A stretch of DNA of 20,365 nucleotides from an uncultured Prevotellaceae bacterium (GTDB lineage: Bacteria > Bacteroidota > Bacteroidia > Bacteroidales > Muribaculaceae), in the NCBI GenBank assembly GCA_905210415.1, contig CAJLWM010000040.1:1-20365 (forward strand), read 5' to 3'. Positions 6,224-13,162 of this stretch are shown piece by piece (within the stretch, counting starts at the first letter, position 1; each line of letters opens with the position of its first letter). Under the pieces are notes generated by a model. That model did no database searches and was not told where the DNA came from. It saw only the letters and a program-made list of their open reading frames with translations. The position numbers and the translations under genes were made by a program.

Positions 6224-6277
6224 TGTTAATTAATTTAACAAATAATCTATAATCTCATTTTTTAACACTTTTGTTAA
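6224..6277 (+). promoter_or_regulatory. Paired TGTTAA palindromes, putative operators of the PUL
   Basis: Two palindromes use the same hexamer: TGTTAA-TTAAT-TTAACA (6224-6240) and TTAACA-CTTT-TGTTAA (6262-6277). Their centres are about 37 bases apart. The second overlaps the place where the -33 element of the susC promoter would lie. Four half-sites in 54 bases suggest binding of a dimeric regulator, although AT-rich sequence gives such matches more often than average. Confidence 0.45.
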
Positions 6278-6306
6278 TGATTATTTCGGGCTTTTGGCTA
6301 AATTTG
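6270..6306 (+). promoter_or_regulatory. Candidate susC promoter
   Basis: TAAATTTG (6299-6306) matches the -7 consensus TAnnTTTG. The nearest TTTG (6270-6273) is 25 bases upstream, longer than the usual 19-22, which would fit an activator-dependent promoter. The leader to the ATG is about 70 bases, very A-rich and without a Shine-Dalgarno sequence. Confidence 0.5.
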
Positions 6307-6380
6307 CCGAAAATCCTAATAAACTATAACGAAAAAACTATATCAACATAACTAATAATCAAAAACTAAAAACAATCTTT

Positions 6381-9300
6381 ATGAGTAAGACTATTCTACG
6401 ACGCGTATGCGTCGGAATCTTATGTTGTTTTGCTTTAGGAGCCGGCACAGCCTATGCTAATACCACAGAGGCCCCACAAAGCACTCAACAAAGTTCAAAG
6501 GTTTCTGGTATCGTTAAAGATAGCAATGGCGATCCTGTCGTTGGCGCAAGCGTGCTCGTTAAAGGCACAACATCTGGCGTATCTACCGACCTCAATGGCA
6601 AATTCTCCGTTACTGCACGCCCAGGCGACATACTAATCGTAAACTATGTGGGCATGAAGTCGCAAACTTTGGCCGCACAAGACGGAATGGAAATTACACT
6701 TACAGACGACGCTGCACAACTCGACGAAGTAGTGGTGCTCGGTTACGGTGCAGCTCAAAAGAAACAAGACCTTTCAGCAGCCGTTGGCGTGGTTAGCGAC
6801 CCAGAATCGCTTGCTAAGCGCCCAGTTTCTTCTACAGAAAGCATGCTTCAAGGTCAATTGCCAGGTGTCACCGTAGAATCTATGGGTGGCGACCCTACTA
6901 CTACTCCAAGCATCGTGATTCGTGGTCAAGGTTCACAAAACGGCGACAACGTGCTTTGGGTTGTTGACGGCGTACCTGGTGCTCCAATCCCATCACTCAG
7001 CGACATCGAAAGCATCGTAGTCCTCAAGGACGCCGCTTCTGCTGCTATCTATGGTGCTATCTCTGGTGCTGGTGGTTGTGTGCTCGTTACTACCAAGAAG
7101 GCACAAGAAGGCAAAGTATCAATCTCTTACGATGGTGTTGCTGGTATCCGCCAAGCAAGCAACCTGCCTAAGGCTTTGAACGCTCAACAACAAATTGAAA
7201 TGCGCAAGCTTTCTTATGGCAATGCAGGTCTTGACCTTCCTACTGGTTGGGATACCACCAAGAACCCTTGGGTGGCTACTACCCGCACCGACTGGATGGA
7301 CGAAATCTTCCGCACTGCTGCTTACCACCGTCACAACGTATCGTTGAACACTGGTACAGAAAATGCTAAGAACCGCTTCTCTTTTGCTTACGACGCTAAC
7401 GATGGTGTTCTTATCAACACCTACAGCCGCACAGCAACATTGCACTACGACGGTTCGTTCAAAATCAACAAATGGGTGACTATCAACGAAGATATGACAT
7501 GGCGCAGCACTAAGTCACGCTCTAAGAACACCGATAGCGGTTATACCGGTGCTGTACTTAGCGCTATCATGATGCCTGCTTCTGCAAGCGTTTATCAAGC
7601 TGACGGCTCTTTCGGCGGCACCACTACCGAAGACCCTAAATATATTGAGACATACGGTAGCAACTTCGCCGACATCCACGGTGACGCTGTCAACCCAGTT
7701 CGCATCCTTACAGGCGAAAAGGTATTCGACCGCACTACCGACTTCTGGACATCTACTTCACTCACTGTTGGCAACGTTATCCCTGGCTTGAAGTTTGTCA
7801 GCCGCTACACTTACAACCAAACTGGCAACTACTACAAGCTCTTCAACCCACGTCGCCCTGAAGTAGGTAAGCCACAAGGTTTCAACGAACTCAACGAAAG
7901 TTCTTACCGCTACAGCAAGTGGATGACTGAAAACACCCTTACTTACGACAACTCATTCGGCAAGCACACCGTAGGCGCATTGCTTTCTACAACTGCCGAC
8001 CGCACTTACACTCGCGGCATGTCAATCAATGGTAAGGACATCGCCGACGAATCAGACTACTTGCAATATATGGCATTCGTCACTTCATCTACTATCGACG
8101 ACTACCTCACTGGCCCTGACGCTAACGTGGCTGTTATCGGACGTCTCTCTTACTCTTTCGACGACCGCTACTTCCTCACCGCTTCTTGGCGTCGCGACTA
8201 TGCAAGCCGTCTTCCTAAGGACAACAACCACGGCGACTTCCCTGCTGTGACTGCTGCTTGGAAGATTTCTAACGAAAGCTTCTTCCCTAAAACTGACCTT
8301 ATCAGCCACCTTAAGATTCGTGGTTCTTGGGGTCGCGTAGGTAACCTCGGTTCTATCGGCTACAACTACAAGTCAGCCCTCCTTTCTAAGGCTAACTGGA
8401 ACGAACAATCTCAATGGGGTGTTGAAAACAACAGCACATGGGGCGCAATGTGGTACTTCAACTCTGTTGTTAACCCTAACCTTACCTGGGAAACTTCTGA
8501 ACAATTCGACCTCGGTCTTGACGCTGCTATGCTCAGAAACCGCTTGAGCATCTCTTTGGACTACTACAACAAGCGTACATTCAACCTTATCCAAACTCAA
8601 TCAATGAACTGGCCAGGCTACATCGGTCTTGCAGCTCAACTCGTGAACATGGGTGAGGTAAACAACAAGGGTTTTGAAGCACAAATCACTTGGAGCGACA
8701 AGATTAACAAAGACTGGTCATACTTCGTAACCGGCAACTTGGCTTACAACAAGAATAAAGTCACTGACATCGGCGTTAAGGACGCTGAAGGTAAAGCTGG
8801 CGTTTGGACTGGCGACGGTAGCTTCCGCAACATCCCTTACATCTACCAAACTACCGAAGGTCAACCTCTTAACTCTTTCTACCTAATCCGCAGCCTTGGC
8901 ATCTTCCAAAGCGATCAAGAAGCTGCTGCTTACGTTGACTCTAAGGGCAACCGCATCCAACCTAACGCAAAGGCTGGTGACTTGAAGTTTGAAGACTTTA
9001 ACCACGATGGCAAAATCGACAACCTCGACCGTCAATACATGGGCAACGCCAACCCAGACTGGACTTACTCACTCTCTGCAGGCTTCACTTACAAAGACCT
9101 CAGCGTGAGCGCTATGTTCCAAGGCGTATTTGGCGCACAAGCATTCTATGCTGGTAAGTATATGCTCTTGAGCGATGCTGAAGGCAACTTCAACCGTTCA
9201 ACTGAAATCCTCAACGCATGGAGCTCAAGCAACACCGGTAGCGACATCCCACGTTTGTCAAAGAACGACCCTAACAGCAACTTCTCTACTCCAAGCAGCT

Positions 9301-9545
9301 GGTATCTCGAAGACGCCGACTACTTGCGTATGAAGAACTTGACTATAACTTACGACCTCACTCGCATCTTGCGCAACTCTAACCACTTCGGTATGCGCGG
9401 AAGCAGCCTTTCAGTGTATTTCTCTGCGGAAAACCTCTTCACCATCACCAACTACTCAGGTATCGACCCTGAATGTGGTGGCTGGGACGCTCTCAAATAC
9501 CCTGTATCAAAGGTTTACTCTTTCGGTCTTAAGTTAACTTATTAA
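6381..9545 (+). CDS. SusC-like TonB-dependent outer-membrane transporter
   Basis: A 1054-residue outer-membrane beta-barrel that imports glycan fragments with energy from TonB. A signal peptide (residues 1-26, cleavage after AYA) is followed by a carboxypeptidase-D regulatory-like domain (about 40-115, GIVKDSNGDPVVGASVLVKG). The plug domain (about 120-235) opens with DEVVVLGYGAAQKKQDLSAA and contains LWVVDGVPG and an IESIVVLKDAASAAIYG segment. The barrel fills the rest and ends with an aromatic-rich strand (YSFGLKLTY). The plug end reads GAISGAGGCVLVTTKKA rather than the common G-R/S-AANGVILVTTKKG, a modest departure. Codons are strongly biased toward C-ending and GGT/CGT-type choices, which suggests high expression. 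It is paired with susD 53 bases downstream. It has no anti-sigma-interacting N-terminal extension, so ECF-sigma trans-envelope signalling is unlikely. Confidence 0.97.
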   Translation: MSKTILRRVCVGILCCFALGAGTAYANTTEAPQSTQQSSKVSGIVKDSNGDPVVGASVLVKGTTSGVSTDLNGKFSVTARPGDILIVNYVGMKSQTLAAQDGMEITLTDDAAQLDEVVVLGYGAAQKKQDLSAAVGVVSDPESLAKRPVSSTESMLQGQLPGVTVESMGGDPTTTPSIVIRGQGSQNGDNVLWVVDGVPGAPIPSLSDIESIVVLKDAASAAIYGAISGAGGCVLVTTKKAQEGKVSISYDGVAGIRQASNLPKALNAQQQIEMRKLSYGNAGLDLPTGWDTTKNPWVATTRTDWMDEIFRTAAYHRHNVSLNTGTENAKNRFSFAYDANDGVLINTYSRTATLHYDGSFKINKWVTINEDMTWRSTKSRSKNTDSGYTGAVLSAIMMPASASVYQADGSFGGTTTEDPKYIETYGSNFADIHGDAVNPVRILTGEKVFDRTTDFWTSTSLTVGNVIPGLKFVSRYTYNQTGNYYKLFNPRRPEVGKPQGFNELNESSYRYSKWMTENTLTYDNSFGKHTVGALLSTTADRTYTRGMSINGKDIADESDYLQYMAFVTSSTIDDYLTGPDANVAVIGRLSYSFDDRYFLTASWRRDYASRLPKDNNHGDFPAVTAAWKISNESFFPKTDLISHLKIRGSWGRVGNLGSIGYNYKSALLSKANWNEQSQWGVENNSTWGAMWYFNSVVNPNLTWETSEQFDLGLDAAMLRNRLSISLDYYNKRTFNLIQTQSMNWPGYIGLAAQLVNMGEVNNKGFEAQITWSDKINKDWSYFVTGNLAYNKNKVTDIGVKDAEGKAGVWTGDGSFRNIPYIYQTTEGQPLNSFYLIRSLGIFQSDQEAAAYVDSKGNRIQPNAKAGDLKFEDFNHDGKIDNLDRQYMGNANPDWTYSLSAGFTYKDLSVSAMFQGVFGAQAFYAGKYMLLSDAEGNFNRSTEILNAWSSSNTGSDIPRLSKNDPNSNFSTPSSWYLEDADYLRMKNLTITYDLTRILRNSNHFGMRGSSLSVYFSAENLFTITNYSGIDPECGGWDALKYPVSKVYSFGLKLTY

Positions 9546-9598
9546 TATTCCTAACTCAAAGATTCAATAACAATCAAACAGTTAAATTGGAAAGAATT

Positions 9599-11245
9599 AT
9601 GAAAAAATATATTTTAGGTCTTGCCGTTTCATCGTTGGCTCTCGTGTCGGTGTCATGCTCTGATTTCCTAAACACTCAGCCTGAAGGCAACCCAACCACT
9701 ACAACATTTTTCACCAACGACAAGCAATCTATCGACGCCGTTGCTATTCTTTATGCCGACGTTCAACAAGAAGACTGCTTCGGACGTGAGTTTTTCTGGG
9801 AACAAGGCGCTACCTGCGACGTCGTTTGGGGACGTACTCGCGGATACAACGGCCTTGCTACATTGAACTACGATGGCGACTTCGGTCCATTGCGCAACGT
9901 GTGGGAACGCCTCACTCGCACCACTGCCCGCGCCAACTGGGTTATCGAGCAACTGCTCAAGAAGAAAGCCTCTAAACAACTCACCGCTGTAGAAACTCGC
10001 TCTCTCGGCGAAGCTTACTTTATGCGTGCCCTTACACACTTCTACATCGCTTACCGCTATGGTAGCGACAAGCAAGGTGTGCCATTCTGCCGTTACGAAG
10101 ATTTCCCTGGCGGATACGACAACTCTATCCCTACTCAACAACCTACCGTAATGGAAAACTATAAGTTGATCATCGAAGACCTCAAGAACGCAGAATCTCT
10201 GCTTCCTCGCTTCGAAGAATACGATGCCGACAACCGCGGTCGCGCTCACAAGGCAGCAGCTGTTGGTTACATGGCTAAGGTATATGCTTACTGGTCAACT
10301 TGGGATGCTACACAATGGAACAACGTTATCAACGCCGTTAACACTCTCGAACAAACCTACGGCCGCGATCTTGCCGACACTTTCTCTGAATTGTTCTCTT
10401 GCGAATACTCTGACTTCTGGAACAAGGAATACATCTGGACTATTCCTGGTCAAGGTGGTTCAACTCCTGGTGGATCTGAATTCCCTGGTGTAATCCTCGA
10501 AAACAAAGGTTGGGGCGAATACAACGGTTGGGGTCAAAACAAGCCTTCTTACGACATCTATGAAGAAATGCTTAAGGACGGCGCCGGCAACGAACGCTTG
10601 ACTCGCTCAATCCTCGAATACGGACAAGAATTCCAATTCAACGGCAAGACAAGAAAGTTCTATTCTACTTCTGACATCGAATCTGGCTTCATGATCAACA
10701 AATACATGGATCCATTCAAGCACAAAGGTCTCACCGACGGCACAAGCAAATACGTGAGCGGTAACGGCAACTGGCCAACAGCCCGCATCAACTTCCCATT
10801 GCTCCGCTTTGCCGACTGCTTGTTGCTCCGTGCTGAAGCTTACTTGGCTACTAACCAAGCAGGTCTTGCTACTAGCGACATCAACCGCGTGCGCACACGT
10901 TCTCACCTCACCCCAATCAAGGGCACTGCCACTTGGGCTGATCTCTATCACGAACGTCGTTGCGAACTTGCATTTGAATTCTACGATCACCTTCACGACT
11001 TGAAGCGTTGGTATCAATCAGGTGCTGCTGAAATTAAGGCTCTTGCAAGCAAGGAACTTAACGCACACCCACGCGTTCGCCACTATGCCGACCGTGCTGA
11101 TTACAACTCAACATTCGAAGTTGGTCCATATCTTGACTACCAAGTTAAGAGCGAATACAAGCCTTATATGATTGCATTCCCTTACCCATCTGCCGAAATC
11201 ACTAAGGCTGGCGGTAAGTTGCATCAAAACGATGGCTACAACTAA
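9599..11245 (+). CDS. SusD/RagB-like surface glycan-binding lipoprotein
   Basis: A 548-residue lipoprotein that caps the SusC barrel and binds the glycan at the cell surface. I start it at the ATG at 9599; an in-frame TTG at 9587 is possible but less likely. The signal peptide ends in VSVSC with lipidated Cys20, then SDFLNTQPEG, the classic SusD N-terminus. TPR-like helices follow (RSLGEAYFMRALTHFYIAYRYG, then GRAHKAAAVGYMAKVYAYWS). The C-terminal SusD signature is present: LRFADCLLLRAEAYL, DINRVRTRSHL, a YHERRCELAFEFYDHLHDLKRW segment and the final FPYPSAEITKAGG ... QNDGY. The length is normal for the family. The gene is followed by a strong terminator, separating it from the enzyme genes. 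Confidence 0.96.
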   Translation: MKKYILGLAVSSLALVSVSCSDFLNTQPEGNPTTTTFFTNDKQSIDAVAILYADVQQEDCFGREFFWEQGATCDVVWGRTRGYNGLATLNYDGDFGPLRNVWERLTRTTARANWVIEQLLKKKASKQLTAVETRSLGEAYFMRALTHFYIAYRYGSDKQGVPFCRYEDFPGGYDNSIPTQQPTVMENYKLIIEDLKNAESLLPRFEEYDADNRGRAHKAAAVGYMAKVYAYWSTWDATQWNNVINAVNTLEQTYGRDLADTFSELFSCEYSDFWNKEYIWTIPGQGGSTPGGSEFPGVILENKGWGEYNGWGQNKPSYDIYEEMLKDGAGNERLTRSILEYGQEFQFNGKTRKFYSTSDIESGFMINKYMDPFKHKGLTDGTSKYVSGNGNWPTARINFPLLRFADCLLLRAEAYLATNQAGLATSDINRVRTRSHLTPIKGTATWADLYHERRCELAFEFYDHLHDLKRWYQSGAAEIKALASKELNAHPRVRHYADRADYNSTFEVGPYLDYQVKSEYKPYMIAFPYPSAEITKAGGKLHQNDGYN

Positions 11246-11280
11246 TTAGCAAACGTCACTCATCAGAGTGAATACCCAAT

Positions 11281-11312
11281 AAAAGGCTGCATCAATCGGT
11301 GCAGCCTTTTTT
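11281..11312 (+). terminator. Strong intrinsic terminator after susD
   Basis: Arms AAAAGGCTGCA (11281-11291) and TGCAGCCTTTT (11300-11310) around an eight-base loop, followed by further T residues. It lies 36 bases after the susD stop. It splits the PUL transcript, so the enzyme genes need read-through or their own promoter. Confidence 0.9.
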
Positions 11313-11445
11313 AATGCCTTTCATTCAGCCCCTTTAACGAATGTTTACAATACCTATACCCGTTTTGAAACATATTTTTCGTAACTTTACGAGGATAAAA
11401 CCATATCACTAACTATTGAAACATAACGAATAAACTAAAAACAAT

Positions 11446-12303
11446 ATGACACTTCTTAGAAACTTTGCACTTTCGTTGCTCAGCATCGTTCTGCTTGTGG
11501 GATGCCAAAGCAAAACCCAAACCACTACTGTGAACTACGCCACTATCAATATGCGCTACGACAACCCTGAAGACAGCGCCAACAACTGGCAATACCGTAA
11601 GGACCGTATGGCGAAGTTTATCACCGACCAGCAAATCGACATCTTCGGCACTCAAGAATTGCTCAACAATCAGGTGGAAGACCTTAAAGCCCTGCTGCCC
11701 GGCTATGCCATGGTGGGAGTTGGACGCGACAACGGCAAGACCGAGGGCGAATATGCTGCCATATTCTTCCGCAACGACCGCTTCGAAGCGCTTGATTCTG
11801 GCACATTCTGGCTTAGCGAAAATCCTGAAAGCGTGGGCAAACTCGGTTGGGATGCCGCTTGCACCCGCATCGCCACTTGGGCTAAGCTGTGTGACAAAGC
11901 CAACGACAAGGTGTTTATGGCCGTAAACACTCACTTCGACCACGTAGGTGTGGTTGCTCGCCGCGAAAGCGCTTTGCTCATCATCGACAAAATCAAGCAA
12001 ATTGTGGGCGACAAGCCTGCCGTTGTCACTGGCGACTTCAATGTCAACGACCAAAGCGACGCCTACAAGACCATTACTACAAATGAATTTGTACTCAACG
12101 ACGCATATAAAATCGCAGAAAAGGTAGACGGCGTAGACTACACTTGGCACGACTTCGGCAAACTACATGCCAACGAACGCGAGAAAATCGACTTTATCTT
12201 CGTCACACCAAGCATCAAGGTCACTCACGCATTCATTCCAAAGGAAGACGTCAACGCGCTTCTCTCCGACCACAACCCTCACATTGCAACTCTTCAATTC
12301 TAA
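11446..12303 (+). CDS. Endonuclease/exonuclease/phosphatase (EEP) family lipoprotein
   Basis: A 285-residue exported protein with lipobox LVGC (Cys20), so probably membrane-anchored. The EEP catalytic set is complete: INMRY with the metal-binding Asn, GTQE (Glu71), NTHFDH (His163), TGDFN (Asp197, Asn199), a DFIFV segment and SDHNPH (Asp275, His276). The superfamily hydrolyses phosphodiester or phosphomonoester bonds, including those of nucleic acids, sphingomyelin and inositol phosphates. Export and PUL context argue for a glycan- or lipid-linked phosphate rather than DNA repair. It is the first gene after the susD terminator and lies 13 bases before the ROK kinase gene. Similar exported EEP proteins are often seen near GH92 genes in Bacteroidetes (from memory); the substrate is unproven. 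Confidence 0.9.
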   Translation: MTLLRNFALSLLSIVLLVGCQSKTQTTTVNYATINMRYDNPEDSANNWQYRKDRMAKFITDQQIDIFGTQELLNNQVEDLKALLPGYAMVGVGRDNGKTEGEYAAIFFRNDRFEALDSGTFWLSENPESVGKLGWDAACTRIATWAKLCDKANDKVFMAVNTHFDHVGVVARRESALLIIDKIKQIVGDKPAVVTGDFNVNDQSDAYKTITTNEFVLNDAYKIAEKVDGVDYTWHDFGKLHANEREKIDFIFVTPSIKVTHAFIPKEDVNALLSDHNPHIATLQF

Positions 12304-12316
12304 CACCCTCACAACA

Positions 12317-13147
12317 ATGAAAATAGGAATAGACCTCGGAGGTACTAACATACGCACCGGAGCCGTAGAAAACGGTAAAATCATCAACCGCCACGCTGTG
12401 GCAACACCTAAAACCGACAACCCTCAAGTGGTGATCGACGCTATCATCGAGGGCATTCGCTTCGCTGCCGACGGCAAGGAGATTGAGAGCATCGGCATTG
12501 GTGTGCCTTCTGTGGTAGACTGGCAAAAAGGCATCGTCTACAACGTTGTCAATATCCCTTCATGGAAGGAAGTTCACATCAAGGACATCCTCGAAAAGGA
12601 ATTCTCAGTGCCTGTGGCTGTCAACAACGACGCCAATTGTTTTGCCCTTGGCGAGAAGATGTTTGGCGAAGCAAGCGCATTCACCGATGTTGTGGGATTG
12701 ACCCTCGGCACTGGCGTGGGCTCTGGCTTGATTATCAACGGAAGCCTTTACAGCGGCCGCAACACCGCAGCCGGCGAAGTGGGCAGCCTGCCTTATCTCG
12801 ATAGCGACTACGAGCACTTCTGCAGCAGCGGTTTCTTCGTAAACCACAGCACTACTGGCAAAGATGCCTCTATCGCTGCCGAAGCCGGCGACCCTCAAGC
12901 CTTGGCTTTGTGGCAAGAGTTTGGCGCTCATATGGGCGAACTGGTGAAAGCCGTGCTTTTGGCCTACGACCCCGAGGCAATCGTGCTTGGCGGAAGCATC
13001 GCCAATGCCTACAAGCACTTTGAGCAACCAATGAAGAAATCTCTCGAATCGTTTCTCTACCCTACAATGGTAGAGCGATTGAAGATACTCGTGTCATCAC
13101 TCCCTGATGTTGCCATCTATGGTGCATCGGCATTAAAAACTGTTTAA
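12317..13147 (+). CDS. ROK-family sugar kinase
   Basis: A 276-residue cytosolic protein. The ATG at 12317 is chosen because MKIGIDLGGTNIRTGAV is the canonical N-terminus; an in-frame extension back to 12167 overlaps the preceding gene and is not credible. Other signatures are IGIGVPS, the catalytic VNNDAN (Asp105), LGTGVGSGLIINGSLYSG with AAGEVGSLPY, and VLGGSIANAY. ROK proteins phosphorylate glucose, mannose, fructose or N-acyl-hexosamines. The usual zinc motif CxCGxxGCxE after the GEVG loop is missing; this region reads DYEHFCSSGFF. No helix-turn-helix is present, so it is a kinase, not a repressor. In this locus it would phosphorylate the hexose released by the mannosidase. Confidence 0.92.
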   Translation: MKIGIDLGGTNIRTGAVENGKIINRHAVATPKTDNPQVVIDAIIEGIRFAADGKEIESIGIGVPSVVDWQKGIVYNVVNIPSWKEVHIKDILEKEFSVPVAVNNDANCFALGEKMFGEASAFTDVVGLTLGTGVGSGLIINGSLYSGRNTAAGEVGSLPYLDSDYEHFCSSGFFVNHSTTGKDASIAAEAGDPQALALWQEFGAHMGELVKAVLLAYDPEAIVLGGSIANAYKHFEQPMKKSLESFLYPTMVERLKILVSSLPDVAIYGASALKTV

Positions 13148-13162
13148 TTTCACCTGCTGACA

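Noticed and set aside
9587..9598. TTG start for the SusD-like protein
   Set aside because: The ATG at 9599 gives a standard lipoprotein signal, while the extra residues MERI add nothing.
11364..11389. Possible promoter upstream of the EEP gene (TTTG and TAACTTTA)
   Set aside because: The spacing is only 14 bases and the -7 element lacks its final G, so it is too weak to list as a promoter.
11413..12150. Minus-strand open frame of 245 codons
   Set aside because: It is antisense to the EEP phosphoesterase gene and has no start signal or domain.
12167..12316. N-terminal extension of the ROK kinase
   Set aside because: It overlaps the EEP gene in another frame, and the canonical ROK N-terminus begins at the ATG at 12317.
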